A stretch of DNA of 13,552 bases from Treponema sp. Lineage in GTDB: Bacteria > Spirochaetota > Spirochaetia > Treponematales > Breznakiellaceae. A program made the position numbers and the translations under genes. The stretch's first letter is position 1, and every line of letters begins with the position of its first letter. Location of the stretch: positions 1-13,552 of the forward strand of contig JAITFA010000109.1 of NCBI GenBank assembly GCA_031281685.1, written 5' to 3'. The notes under the pieces were generated by a model. That model saw only the letters and a program-made list of their open reading frames with translations, was not told the DNA's origin and ran no database searches. Shown here piece after piece: positions 6,483 to 13,386 of this stretch.

Positions 6483-7520
6483 ATGGCGGGCGTTGATAAC
6501 ATCACTATTTATGACATTGCGCAGGAGGCGGGGGTTTCTCCAGCCACAGTATCGCGGGTACTTACGAAAAAGGCGCGAGTGAGCGACAGAAAACGCATAG
6601 CGGTTGAGGCTCTGATTCAGAAGTACAAGTTTCAGCCAAACGTGCAGGCACGGAGCCTCAGTGATATGCACACCCGGGCGCTTGGTCTCATGGTTGCCGA
6701 CATCTGCAATCCCTACTATGCGACGCTGGTTGTTGAATGTGAAAAAGCCGCGAACAGGCGCGGTTACACGATCCTGCTCTGCAATATCCTGAATAATAAG
6801 GAGCTTGAGAACGCTAATCTCGAAAAGCTCTACGCGCAACGGGTTGACGCGATCATTCAGATGGGCTGTAGAACTGACGATCTGGTCTCTGATCCGGATT
6901 ATGTAATGCGCGTGAACCGGATCAGCCGGAAAATCCCCTTCATCACCACGGGAAAACTGGATGGAACTGATTGTTATTGCCTCAATATCAACCAAGCAGA
7001 GGCTATGCGGCTCGTGTTTGAGTACCTTGTTGCTTATGGTCATCGGGAAATCGCTCTCATCGGCGGTAAAAAACAGGATCGGGCAAGCTATCAACGCTGG
7101 CAGCAGTACATTTATCTCATGGGTGTTAATCACTTGCCGTTTCGTGAAGAGTACGTGCAGGAAAGCGGTTTCACTGCTGACGACGGGTACGCTTGTCTTC
7201 AGCGTCTTTTGCATAGCAGCCGCCTGCCGACCGCGGTTATTGCGCGCAATGATTACTGCGCGGTTGGCGCTTTACGCGCCGCGCATGAACACGGCATCTC
7301 CATACCCGGTGATCTGTCCCTCATCAGCTTTGACAACACGTTTCTATCAGAAATCGTTACGCCCCGGCTCACGTCAATTGATTATAACTACGCGGCGCTT
7401 GGCAATGCTCTGGTTGATCTTGCCATTAGCCTTGCTGAAACCGGCGATGCCCCGAAAAACAACCTCATAAACCCCCTGCTCATTGTACGCGACTCCTGCG
7501 CGCCCGCTGTTCATGCGTGA
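6483..7520 (+). CDS. LacI/GalR-family transcriptional regulator
   Basis: This is a sugar-responsive DNA-binding regulator of 345 residues. The N-terminal helix-turn-helix and hinge are classic: ITIYDIAQEAGVSPATVSRV (residues 7-26) and YKFQPNVQARSL. The periplasmic-binding-protein-like sensor domain follows, with LGLMVADICNPYYATLV, GHREIALIGG, DYCAVGALRAAHEHGISIPG and LISFDNTFLSEIVTPRLTSI. The length is normal. I chose ATG at 6483; an in-frame TTG at 6465 would add six residues. Neither start has a good Shine-Dalgarno, so the start is only moderately sure. It is divergent from GH2, its most likely target, and is followed by the rsh gene after 18 bp on the same strand, so the two are probably co-transcribed. 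Confidence 0.92.
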   Translation: MAGVDNITIYDIAQEAGVSPATVSRVLTKKARVSDRKRIAVEALIQKYKFQPNVQARSLSDMHTRALGLMVADICNPYYATLVVECEKAANRRGYTILLCNILNNKELENANLEKLYAQRVDAIIQMGCRTDDLVSDPDYVMRVNRISRKIPFITTGKLDGTDCYCLNINQAEAMRLVFEYLVAYGHREIALIGGKKQDRASYQRWQQYIYLMGVNHLPFREEYVQESGFTADDGYACLQRLLHSSRLPTAVIARNDYCAVGALRAAHEHGISIPGDLSLISFDNTFLSEIVTPRLTSIDYNYAALGNALVDLAISLAETGDAPKNNLINPLLIVRDSCAPAVHA

Positions 7521-7538
7521 TATAAAAATGGCTAGACT

Positions 7539-9512
7539 ATGAACGAATCTATAGCGGCTTTCAAGGCACATATAACGTATACGGCGCGAGACCATGAGCG
7601 TGTAAACGCGGCGCTTGCCCTGCTTGAGGACTGGCCCGTGCCAGACCTTTTTCATACGCTAGGAACAGCGTCGATTTTGCTCGACCTTGATCTTGACGCG
7701 GACGCCGTTATTGCCGCGCTCCTGCTGGATACGCCCCTGTCAACCGCGCGGCAATGGTTTGGCGCTCAAGTCGCTATGCTGGTGGAGGACGTAACGCGGA
7801 TTGCGACTTTACCCGCGAAGAACCGCACCCTGCATGAGGCTGAAAACATACGCAAGATGCTTTTTGCCATGGCGCGGGACATACGGGTTATCTTTATCAA
7901 ACTTGCCGCAACGCTTTCGGAACTGCGGAATCTGGATCACCTGCCGGAACAGCAGCGCAAGGACTGCGCCCAAGCCTGCCTTGACATCTATGCGCCGCTT
8001 GCCGACCGGCTTGGCATTGCGTGGATCAAGGACGAACTTGAAGACCTTGCGCTCAAACAGCTTAACCGCGACGCCTATCAGCAGATTAAGGAGATCGTGG
8101 CGCGGAAAAGAAACGCGAGGGAAGCCTTTCTGGACGCCACACGAACCCTGGTCATGAAAGAGGCGGATAAAATTGGTCTAAAGATTGAGGTGGAAACCCG
8201 CGCAAAGCATTTCTACTCGATCTATCAAAAGATGCGGAAGCGCAATAAAGGCGCGGACGAGCTTTTTGACCTTTTCGGCCTGCGTATTTTGTGTAACAGC
8301 GTTGAGTCCTGTTATACACTGCTGGGGCTGGTACACCGGCTATGGAAGCCCATTGAGGGACGTTTCAAAGACTACATCGCCATGCCCAAAGCCAATGGCT
8401 ATCAGAGCCTGCATACCACTGTTATGACTGTTGACGGAGACGGCAATCTGCTTGAGATACAGATTCGTACCGAAGAGATGCACCACGTTGCCGAGAACGG
8501 CATTGCCAGTCACTGGCTTTACAAGAAAGGCTCGACCCATGAAATTGTACGACCTGTGGACATCTCGATCGTCAACAAACTGCGGGAGTGGCGGCGGGAG
8601 GAAGGCGCTGATAAGCTGAGTTCCGCCTCGTTCCTTGACGTCATCAAGCGCGAGTTCCTGAAAGACTCGATCTATGTCTTCACCCCCCAAGGCAAGGTGA
8701 TTGAGTTACCTGACGGCGCGACGGCGATTGACTTTGCCTACAGTATTCATTCGGCGATTGGCGAGCGATGCGTTGGCGCGAAGGCGGACGGCGCCATTAT
8801 CCCCCTGAGTCAGCCGCTGCGGAATACGCAGGTTGTAGAGATACTCACGTCGCCCAGCGCCCACCCGCATCTCAACTGGCTCTCGTTTGTAAAGACCTCT
8901 AAGGCGCGAAGCAAGATACGCGCCTGGCTCCAGCAGAACGATTCCGCGTTCATAACGCCGTCCGCCGAAGCTACTGAGCAAAAGCCTGCGAGTAAGACGC
9001 CGCCATTGAAGACGGCGCAACCTTCGAGTACCCCACTGAAGCCCGCGCAGTTAGTGGCAACGTCTCAGCAGACCAATCAGTTTCTGCGCGTCAAAGTGCA
9101 GGATGAAAAGAATATGCTGGTTCATTTTGCCCGCTGCTGCAGCCCGATGAACGGCGATCCCATTGTCGGCTATGTATCGCGTGGGCGAGGTATCATCATT
9201 CACCAGCAGAACTGCTCCAACCTTGCTAACATCAGTGACTTTGAAGAGCGAAAGCTGGCGGTTGAGTGGGAGGAAACTACGCTGATACGGCGTTTCCGCA
9301 TTGAGGCGCGTTTTGCGCCTGACCTTTTTTCCGAAATCGAGGGCGCGATTCGTAAACAGCGCGGCTATCTGCTTGGTGGGCGTCTTGAGGCAGACACGGC
9401 GAAACGATTAAGCGGCGTGTTTACGCTCCAGTTTGAGGCGCTGGACGATTTACGCAAGGCGATTAAGAACATCCGCGCCATTCCGTCGGTCTTGTTTATT
9501 CAGGGCATTTGA
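7539..9512 (+). CDS. RelA/SpoT-family (p)ppGpp synthetase with degenerate hydrolase domain
   Basis: This long RSH protein of 657 residues should transfer pyrophosphate from ATP to GDP or GTP during starvation. Domains in order: HD-type hydrolase domain (about 20-170), synthetase (about 200-330), TGS (378-437), a Pro/Thr/Lys-rich linker (470-513), a zinc-finger-like CCSP...H...C region (Cys533, Cys534, His555, Cys559) and ACT (583-657). The synthetase keeps RAKHFYSIYQKM, DELFDLFGLRI, RFKD (275-278), ANGYQSLHT and EIQIRT. The hydrolase domain keeps His39, but the HD pair is Leu63-Asp64, the following ED is Leu67-Ser68, and the IKLADRLHNMRT motif reads IKLAATLSELRN. Hydrolysis is therefore probably lost. 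It lies 18 bp after the lacI-type gene and no strong ribosome-binding site is seen, so translational coupling is possible. The family is sure; the activity is inferred from residues. Confidence 0.93.
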   Translation: MNESIAAFKAHITYTARDHERVNAALALLEDWPVPDLFHTLGTASILLDLDLDADAVIAALLLDTPLSTARQWFGAQVAMLVEDVTRIATLPAKNRTLHEAENIRKMLFAMARDIRVIFIKLAATLSELRNLDHLPEQQRKDCAQACLDIYAPLADRLGIAWIKDELEDLALKQLNRDAYQQIKEIVARKRNAREAFLDATRTLVMKEADKIGLKIEVETRAKHFYSIYQKMRKRNKGADELFDLFGLRILCNSVESCYTLLGLVHRLWKPIEGRFKDYIAMPKANGYQSLHTTVMTVDGDGNLLEIQIRTEEMHHVAENGIASHWLYKKGSTHEIVRPVDISIVNKLREWRREEGADKLSSASFLDVIKREFLKDSIYVFTPQGKVIELPDGATAIDFAYSIHSAIGERCVGAKADGAIIPLSQPLRNTQVVEILTSPSAHPHLNWLSFVKTSKARSKIRAWLQQNDSAFITPSAEATEQKPASKTPPLKTAQPSSTPLKPAQLVATSQQTNQFLRVKVQDEKNMLVHFARCCSPMNGDPIVGYVSRGRGIIIHQQNCSNLANISDFEERKLAVEWEETTLIRRFRIEARFAPDLFSEIEGAIRKQRGYLLGGRLEADTAKRLSGVFTLQFEALDDLRKAIKNIRAIPSVLFIQGI

Positions 9513-9518
9513 TTCGCG

Positions 9519-9655
9519 GGCAGTGGACTGGACCGCCTGTGTAAAGGCGGGCAGCTTCGGTGGAAGCCGAGAGTAGGCGCCAGAGACACGGTGGAGACGC
9601 TCCACACTATGGGGTGAGCTACTGGCAAGGCTATGGTATTGGAGACCTGCCAAAC
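9519..9655 (+). other. Hairpin-rich structured intergenic element
   Basis: This gap between converging genes holds several inverted repeats: CCGCCT/AGGCGG (9533-9550), GCTTC/GAAGC (9554-9567), GTGGA/TCCAC (9591-9605) nested inside GCCAG/CTGGC (9579-9583 with 9622-9626), and a possible closing stem GGCAG/CTGCC (9550-9554 with 9647-9651). No T-tract follows any stem on either strand, so these are not ordinary terminators. Its end overlaps the last codons of the minus-strand gene. It could be a structured RNA or a REP-like mobile sequence: GCGCCAGAGACACGGTG resembles the repeat at 13285-13303. The strand is a guess. I recognise no known RNA family. Confidence 0.4.
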
Positions 9656-10098
9656 TGGGCATAATCATCAGCGACATTCTCAAAATCAGACTTTGCCATG
9701 AAGTCGTGAAAACTGGCTGCTTCAAAACCTCCATTCGCAATAGCTGAACCTAGCAGCAAAGCTATCATAAATATCCCATACGTTTGATACTGATAGGTAT
9801 GCGCTTCCTCGTGTTTACCCAAGTTCACATAGGCGGCGCGATTATAGCGGAGTAGGGCGCTATTTGAATTCCACCTTCGCAGATCCCCGCCGGCATGAAT
9901 GATCGAATTGCCAAAGGTAATTGAACCATTTAGATTGAAACCAATGGTAAAGGTAATCGCGTTATTCTCTATGGAAATTCGAGCGCCCTTTCCAGTCATA
10001 AGGCTTGCCCCGCTTAATAGGGTCCCTGCTGCAACACCAAACGCGGTCATTGGAGCAGCCCATACTTTACCCGCTATGTCTTTGACAATATGTTTCAC
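9631..10098 (-). CDS. Small membrane-associated protein with HEEAH zinc-protease motif
   Basis: I do not recognise this family by name. The 155-residue protein carries GKHEEAHTYQYQ, an HExxH zinc-ligand motif (His96, Glu97, His100), and downstream SDFENVADDYA, an ExxAD signature (Glu140) that gives the third zinc ligand in many HExxH peptidases. Hydrophobic stretches near residues 14-34 and 109-125 suggest a membrane or export role. GTG at 10098 is preferred: it has a near-perfect GAGGTG Shine-Dalgarno 7 nt upstream, whereas the ATG at 10113 would place that signal inside the gene. It is divergent from the secreted protein at 10168 and converges on the rsh gene. A weak minus promoter (TTGAAA at 10148-10143, TACATA at 10123-10118) is possible. 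It could be a small peptidase, an inactive relative, or a toxin-like effector. Confidence 0.7.
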   Translation of the reverse strand: MKHIVKDIAGKVWAAPMTAFGVAAGTLLSGASLMTGKGARISIENNAITFTIGFNLNGSITFGNSIIHAGGDLRRWNSNSALLRYNRAAYVNLGKHEEAHTYQYQTYGIFMIALLLGSAIANGGFEAASFHDFMAKSDFENVADDYAQFGRSPIP

Positions 10099-10132
10099 GA
10101 ATCTACACCTCATGCTTTATGTAAAACGAAGT

Positions 10133-10161
10133 TTAACATATCTTTCAAGCTATGCGATAAT
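10133..10161 (+). promoter_or_regulatory. Strong promoter placed for a leaderless transcript
   Basis: TTAACA (10133-10138, five of six matches to TTGACA), a 17-bp spacer and GATAAT (10156-10161, five of six matches to TATAAT). The start codon of the next gene is only 6 bp after the -10, where transcription would normally begin, so the mRNA would be leaderless or nearly so. Confidence 0.6.
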
Positions 10162-10167
10162 AGAGGT

Positions 10168-11478
10168 ATGCGCGGATACTTCTGTTTCATACTTATTGGC
10201 TTGTTTTCCTCTCTGTACGGGCTTGACCTGCCCACGCGGGAGATAGCCGACGATTCTTCGTTGCGGATGGCGTTGCGGGATACATGGTTCACCGAAGCGC
10301 CGGAGCGGGTCTTGGGCAGACCGTACTTCTATTACCGGTTGCCCAACGGCGACCGTGTTCAGGTGCGGGCTGAGGCTGGCGGGGAAGAGTTTACGACTAT
10401 TCTGGCGAGGGAACTCAACGGCGACTACCCGGGATGGGCGCAGGGTTCATGGATACTGACCCGGCGGCGGGATACTGGCGAGGTGAGACGGATTCGGATA
10501 TTCCTGCGAAGCGACCCGCAGGCTTACGTCCAGTTCCGGCCTCTTGATAAGGACCGCTCGGTCATGGATGTGGTGCTTTACGACGCTTATGTCGTGCGTT
10601 CACTGCCGCTGCCCTACTCAATTGAACGGCTCATGGTAGTTCCGGTTGAGGAGGCGCTTTCCATTGCCGGAAACAAGTTCCCTCGCCGTTATTTCGATCC
10701 CAACCCTGCTGAATACCGTGATATGCGGACAACGATCAGCAAGGTACAGCAAATTCTTCCACAACTTAGTTACCGCGACGATGGGGCTATTGACGAAAAC
10801 GGACGCTATGTATTTATTGAAACGCTTGAACCACAGAGCGGGCAGCTTGGGCTTAACTGTTCCGGCTTTGCCAAGTGGGTCATTGACGGCATACTGCGTC
10901 CTTATACTGGCACAACACTGTCGATTCCCCCCCTGAAAACAGCCTTTGGCGAGCGCGGCTCCTCGTTTACTAAACCTTATGAGGAGCTTTATGACTTGTT
11001 TTTCGGCCTTGACTGGAGCCGGCATCTGGCTTCTATCGCGGGTACGATTCTGCGTACCCCAGACTCCGGTAATATCGAGGAGATTGAGGTACGCACCGCG
11101 CCCTTTGCCGCGCTTATCGAGCGAACCAGTAGCGGATCTATAATTCGCTCCTATCCTGACTACCAGCTTAACGTGGGCTTTCAGTCTGAGGGTATTCACG
11201 CGCTTCTCTATACCCTTGCCATTGATGAGCCGGGGAATCTTTACATCGCTACGATAAGCCGCGAGATGGCAAACGCGCAGCGTCTGCGTCAATACTTTCA
11301 CCTTGCGATACTCTTGCCGCACTTCACAGAGGCGGGCGAGTTTCAGGTTACGGTCTTTGAAAGCGCGGCTGAAACCTCGTTTGCCAATTTCAATACACGG
11401 TATCCGGGACTGTTCATAAACTTGCTTCGCGTTCCGGTAGAAGCCCGCTTTGAGCCGTTTCAGGCTAACTTGCCCTGA
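10168..11478 (+). CDS. Secreted protein with NCSGF cysteine motif (possible papain-fold/NlpC-P60-like hydrolase)
   Basis: I do not recognise a named gene. This 436-residue protein begins with a signal peptide (MRGYFCFILIGLFSSLYG), so it should be exported. Residues 228-236 read GLNCSGFAKW: Cys231 followed by SGF and a Trp resembles the catalytic cysteine helix of NlpC/P60 and related papain-fold enzymes. SEGIHALLYTLAID contains His344 in a beta-strand context, as expected for the catalytic His. The N-terminal 200 residues look beta-rich, with no named domain seen. ATG at 10168 is chosen because the signal peptide starts there; AGAGG is only 1 nt from it, too close to be a normal Shine-Dalgarno. 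The frame is open upstream to 10090, but those residues look non-coding. A role in cell-wall or surface polymer turnover is possible but unproven. Confidence 0.78.
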   Translation: MRGYFCFILIGLFSSLYGLDLPTREIADDSSLRMALRDTWFTEAPERVLGRPYFYYRLPNGDRVQVRAEAGGEEFTTILARELNGDYPGWAQGSWILTRRRDTGEVRRIRIFLRSDPQAYVQFRPLDKDRSVMDVVLYDAYVVRSLPLPYSIERLMVVPVEEALSIAGNKFPRRYFDPNPAEYRDMRTTISKVQQILPQLSYRDDGAIDENGRYVFIETLEPQSGQLGLNCSGFAKWVIDGILRPYTGTTLSIPPLKTAFGERGSSFTKPYEELYDLFFGLDWSRHLASIAGTILRTPDSGNIEEIEVRTAPFAALIERTSSGSIIRSYPDYQLNVGFQSEGIHALLYTLAIDEPGNLYIATISREMANAQRLRQYFHLAILLPHFTEAGEFQVTVFESAAETSFANFNTRYPGLFINLLRVPVEARFEPFQANLP

Positions 11479-11485
11479 TGTGATA

Positions 11486-11531
11486 CACGCGCTATTCTTG
11501 ATAAATAAATATCTACTAGGAGTAGCGCGTG
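11486..11531 (+). promoter_or_regulatory. Inverted repeat enclosing the uxaC ribosome-binding site and start codon
   Basis: CACGCGCTATTC (11486-11497) pairs with GAGTAGCGCGTG (11520-11531): 12 bp with one G-U wobble, nine of them a perfect GC-rich block, around a 22-nt AT-rich loop. The 3' arm ends in the GTG start codon, and part of the AGGAG Shine-Dalgarno (11518-11522) is in the stem. In RNA this would hide the start site; in DNA it could also be a repressor operator. Confidence 0.6.
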
Positions 11532-12956
11532 AAAAATTTCATTGACAAAGACTTCCTGCTTAATACAGCAACGGCTCAACGGCTTTACCATGAGGCAGCC
11601 GCTGAGGAGCCGATCTTCGATTATCACTGTCATCTTAACCCAAAAGAAATCGCTGACGATTGCCGCTTTCCTGACCTCGCGTCAGTCTGGCTTGGCGGGG
11701 ATCACTACAAATGGCGGACTTTGCGGGCCAATGGCATTGACGAGCGTTTCATCACTGGTAACGCCGAGCCTTACGAGAAGTTCCTCGCCTGGGCTGAAAC
11801 CGTTCCCCGGCTCATCGGGAATCCTCTCTATCACTGGACTCACCTTGAGTTACAGCGCTTTTTTGATATTCATGAGCCGCTTAACAGTGAAAGCGCTCCG
11901 GCTATTTGGAAGGCTGCTAACGAGAAGCTGGCGAAAGACCCTGAGCTTTCTGTGTATGGCATTTTTAAGCGATTCAAGGTTCACGCCTTGGGAACCACTG
12001 ATGATCCGGCTGACAGCCTCGAATGGCACAGCAAGATTGCCGCGAGCAAGGCCACGCCCACTAAAGTCCTGCCGTCGTTCCGTCCCGATGTGGCTGTGGC
12101 TATCGACAAGGCTGGTTTCGCCGAATACATAGCGACACTTGGTAAGGCCGCAGGTAAAACTATCACTGCGCTAGACGAACTCCTCGATGCGCTCCGTTCC
12201 CGCCTTGACTTTTTTGACAAAAACGGCTGCCGCGCCGCAGATCACGGGCTGGAATACCTACCCTTTGCCGTGGCTAGTGACGGCACGACTGGCTCGCTCT
12301 GGGAAAAGGAAGCTGACGAAACGTTCAAAAAGGCGCTTGCCGGCCTAAGTTCTGACCCGCGTTTCCTTGACTCCTACCAGACCTTTTTACTGCGCTTCTT
12401 TGGCGAGGAATATCACCGGCGCGGCTGGGTCATGCAGCTCCACCTTTCAGCCTTGCGTAATCCCAACACACGGATGCTCAAAGCAATCGGTCCCAACTCC
12501 GGCTATGACGCGGTGCATGACCACCCGGTTTCGGCAAACCTTGCCCGCTTTCTGGATCTGCTGGAATCCCAGGGCGCGTTACCCAAGACTATCCTCTACA
12601 GCCTCAACAGCAAGGACTTTTACCCCATGGCAAGCATCATGGGTTCGTTTCAGGGCGAGGGCATACCGGGCAAGATGCAGCTTGGTTCCGCGTGGTGGTT
12701 CCTCGATCACCGTGACGGCATGGAAGACCAGATGAAGGTACTTGCCAGCGTGGGCCTTTTGTCCCGCTTTGTAGGTATGCTTACTGACTCGCGCAGCTTC
12801 CTTTCCTACCCGCGCCACGAGTATTTCCGCCGCATTCTCTGCAATCTGATTGGAAACTGGGCTGAGGATGGAGAGATACCCAACGACTTTGCCCTGTTAA
12901 GCAACATGGTGCGCGATATTTCGTTCAGAAACGCCCAGCGGTACTTTGAAGGTTGA
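11529..12956 (+). CDS. uxaC: Uronate isomerase (glucuronate/galacturonate isomerase)
   Basis: This cytoplasmic enzyme of the amidohydrolase superfamily interconverts D-glucuronate with D-fructuronate and D-galacturonate with D-tagaturonate, the first step of hexuronate breakdown. Family motifs are clear: EPIFDYHCHLNPKEIADD near residue 27 with the metal-binding HxH, LGGDHYKWRTLRANGID near 55, HALGTTDDPADSLEWH near 152, WVMQLHLSALRNPNTRML near 300, DHPVSANLARFLD near 332 and MLTDSRSFLSYPRHEYFRR near 418. The length (475) matches known UxaC proteins. GTG at 11529 is the start, with AGGAG 6 nt upstream. It lies 50 bp after the secreted protein gene, but the two have no obvious functional link. 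The start is enclosed in an inverted repeat. No other hexuronate genes (uxaA, uxaB, uxuA, kdgK) are in the window. Confidence 0.97.
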   Translation: MKNFIDKDFLLNTATAQRLYHEAAAEEPIFDYHCHLNPKEIADDCRFPDLASVWLGGDHYKWRTLRANGIDERFITGNAEPYEKFLAWAETVPRLIGNPLYHWTHLELQRFFDIHEPLNSESAPAIWKAANEKLAKDPELSVYGIFKRFKVHALGTTDDPADSLEWHSKIAASKATPTKVLPSFRPDVAVAIDKAGFAEYIATLGKAAGKTITALDELLDALRSRLDFFDKNGCRAADHGLEYLPFAVASDGTTGSLWEKEADETFKKALAGLSSDPRFLDSYQTFLLRFFGEEYHRRGWVMQLHLSALRNPNTRMLKAIGPNSGYDAVHDHPVSANLARFLDLLESQGALPKTILYSLNSKDFYPMASIMGSFQGEGIPGKMQLGSAWWFLDHRDGMEDQMKVLASVGLLSRFVGMLTDSRSFLSYPRHEYFRRILCNLIGNWAEDGEIPNDFALLSNMVRDISFRNAQRYFEG

Positions 12957-13001
12957 AACGTGTCTCGATAGTTTACCACCGCGCATAGACGACGAACCAA
13001 G

Positions 13002-13027
13002 AATCCCCGGCTTTAGGCGAAGGGATT
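13002..13027 (+). terminator. Possible transcription end of uxaC
   Basis: AATCCC and GGGATT form a 6-bp stem 45 bp after the uxaC stop, followed by the weakly T-rich GTTAAATTG. The loop contains CGGCTTTAGGCG, which resembles end hairpins of IS200/IS605-type elements, so it may be a remnant rather than a purpose-built terminator. Confidence 0.35.
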
Positions 13028-13050
13028 GTTAAATTGCTCTATAGAAAAGA

Positions 13051-13083
13051 AACGCGACTCTCTGTAAAACAGGGAGTCGCGTT
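13051..13083 (-). terminator. Rho-independent terminator of the tRNA-Arg gene
   Basis: AACGCGACTC and GAGTCGCGTT form a perfect 10-bp stem, extended by an inner CTG/CAG. On the minus strand it is followed by TTCTTTTCT, the T-rich tail. It begins only 1 nt after the discriminator base of the tRNA. Confidence 0.85.
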
Positions 13084-13084
13084 C

Positions 13085-13158
13085 TGCGACACGAGGGACT
13101 CGAACCCCCTACCTACTGCTTAGAAGGCAGTTGCTCTATCCTGATGAGCTAGTGTCGC
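13085..13158 (-). tRNA. tRNA-Arg (anticodon UCU)
   Basis: The minus strand folds as a complete cloverleaf: acceptor GCGACAC with GTGTCGC (7 of 7 pairs), D-stem GCTC/GAGC, anticodon stem ACTGC/GCAGT around CTTCTAA (anticodon TCT, reading AGA and by wobble AGG), T-stem GGGGG/CCCTC with one G-U around TTCGAGT, and discriminator A. The CCA end is not encoded; GAA follows the discriminator. It has its own terminator and a candidate promoter. Confidence 0.96.
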
Positions 13159-13212
13159 TGTCAGTAAGCCCACGGCTAAAGACCTTGACTGCGCTGCACG
13201 GGTACGAGGCTT

Positions 13213-13243
13213 ATTCTACTCTATCTTTAACCCTCTATGTCAA
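13213..13243 (-). promoter_or_regulatory. Candidate promoter of the tRNA-Arg gene
   Basis: On the minus strand a perfect -35 TTGACA (13243-13238) is followed after 19 bp by TAGAAT (13218-13213), five of six matches to TATAAT. The spacer is longer than the ideal 17 bp. The leader to the tRNA 5' end would be about 45 nt. Confidence 0.5.
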
Positions 13244-13270
13244 TACGGCTCTTTGCTGTTGCGGCAATTC

Positions 13271-13345
13271 AAAGGTTGCCTTTTGGTGCCAGAGACATAG
13301 TGCCAGAAAAGGTTGCCGTTTTAGTGCCAGAGACATAGTGCCAGA
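13271..13345 (+). repeat. Tandem pair of REP-like 37/38-bp repeats upstream of a transposase
   Basis: Two back-to-back copies (13271-13307 and 13308-13345) share AAAGGTTGCC, a T-rich step, and then GTGCCAGAGACATAGTGCC plus AGA, so GTGCCAGA occurs four times. The second copy runs on into GTGCCAGACAC, which resembles the GTGTCAGACAC-type sequences often seen beside REP-associated transposases. It lies 42 bp before the transposase start, where such repeats are expected. Confidence 0.75.
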
Positions 13346-13386
13346 CACACAAAGCAAAACTCCTTCCCAGCGCCATATCTATAGCT

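Noticed and set aside
9560..9655. Cobalamin riboswitch, suggested by GGAGACCTGCC at 9641-9651
   Set aside because: Only the end of the B12 box matches. The other conserved cobalamin elements are missing, and the element is not upstream of a plus-strand B12 or transport gene.
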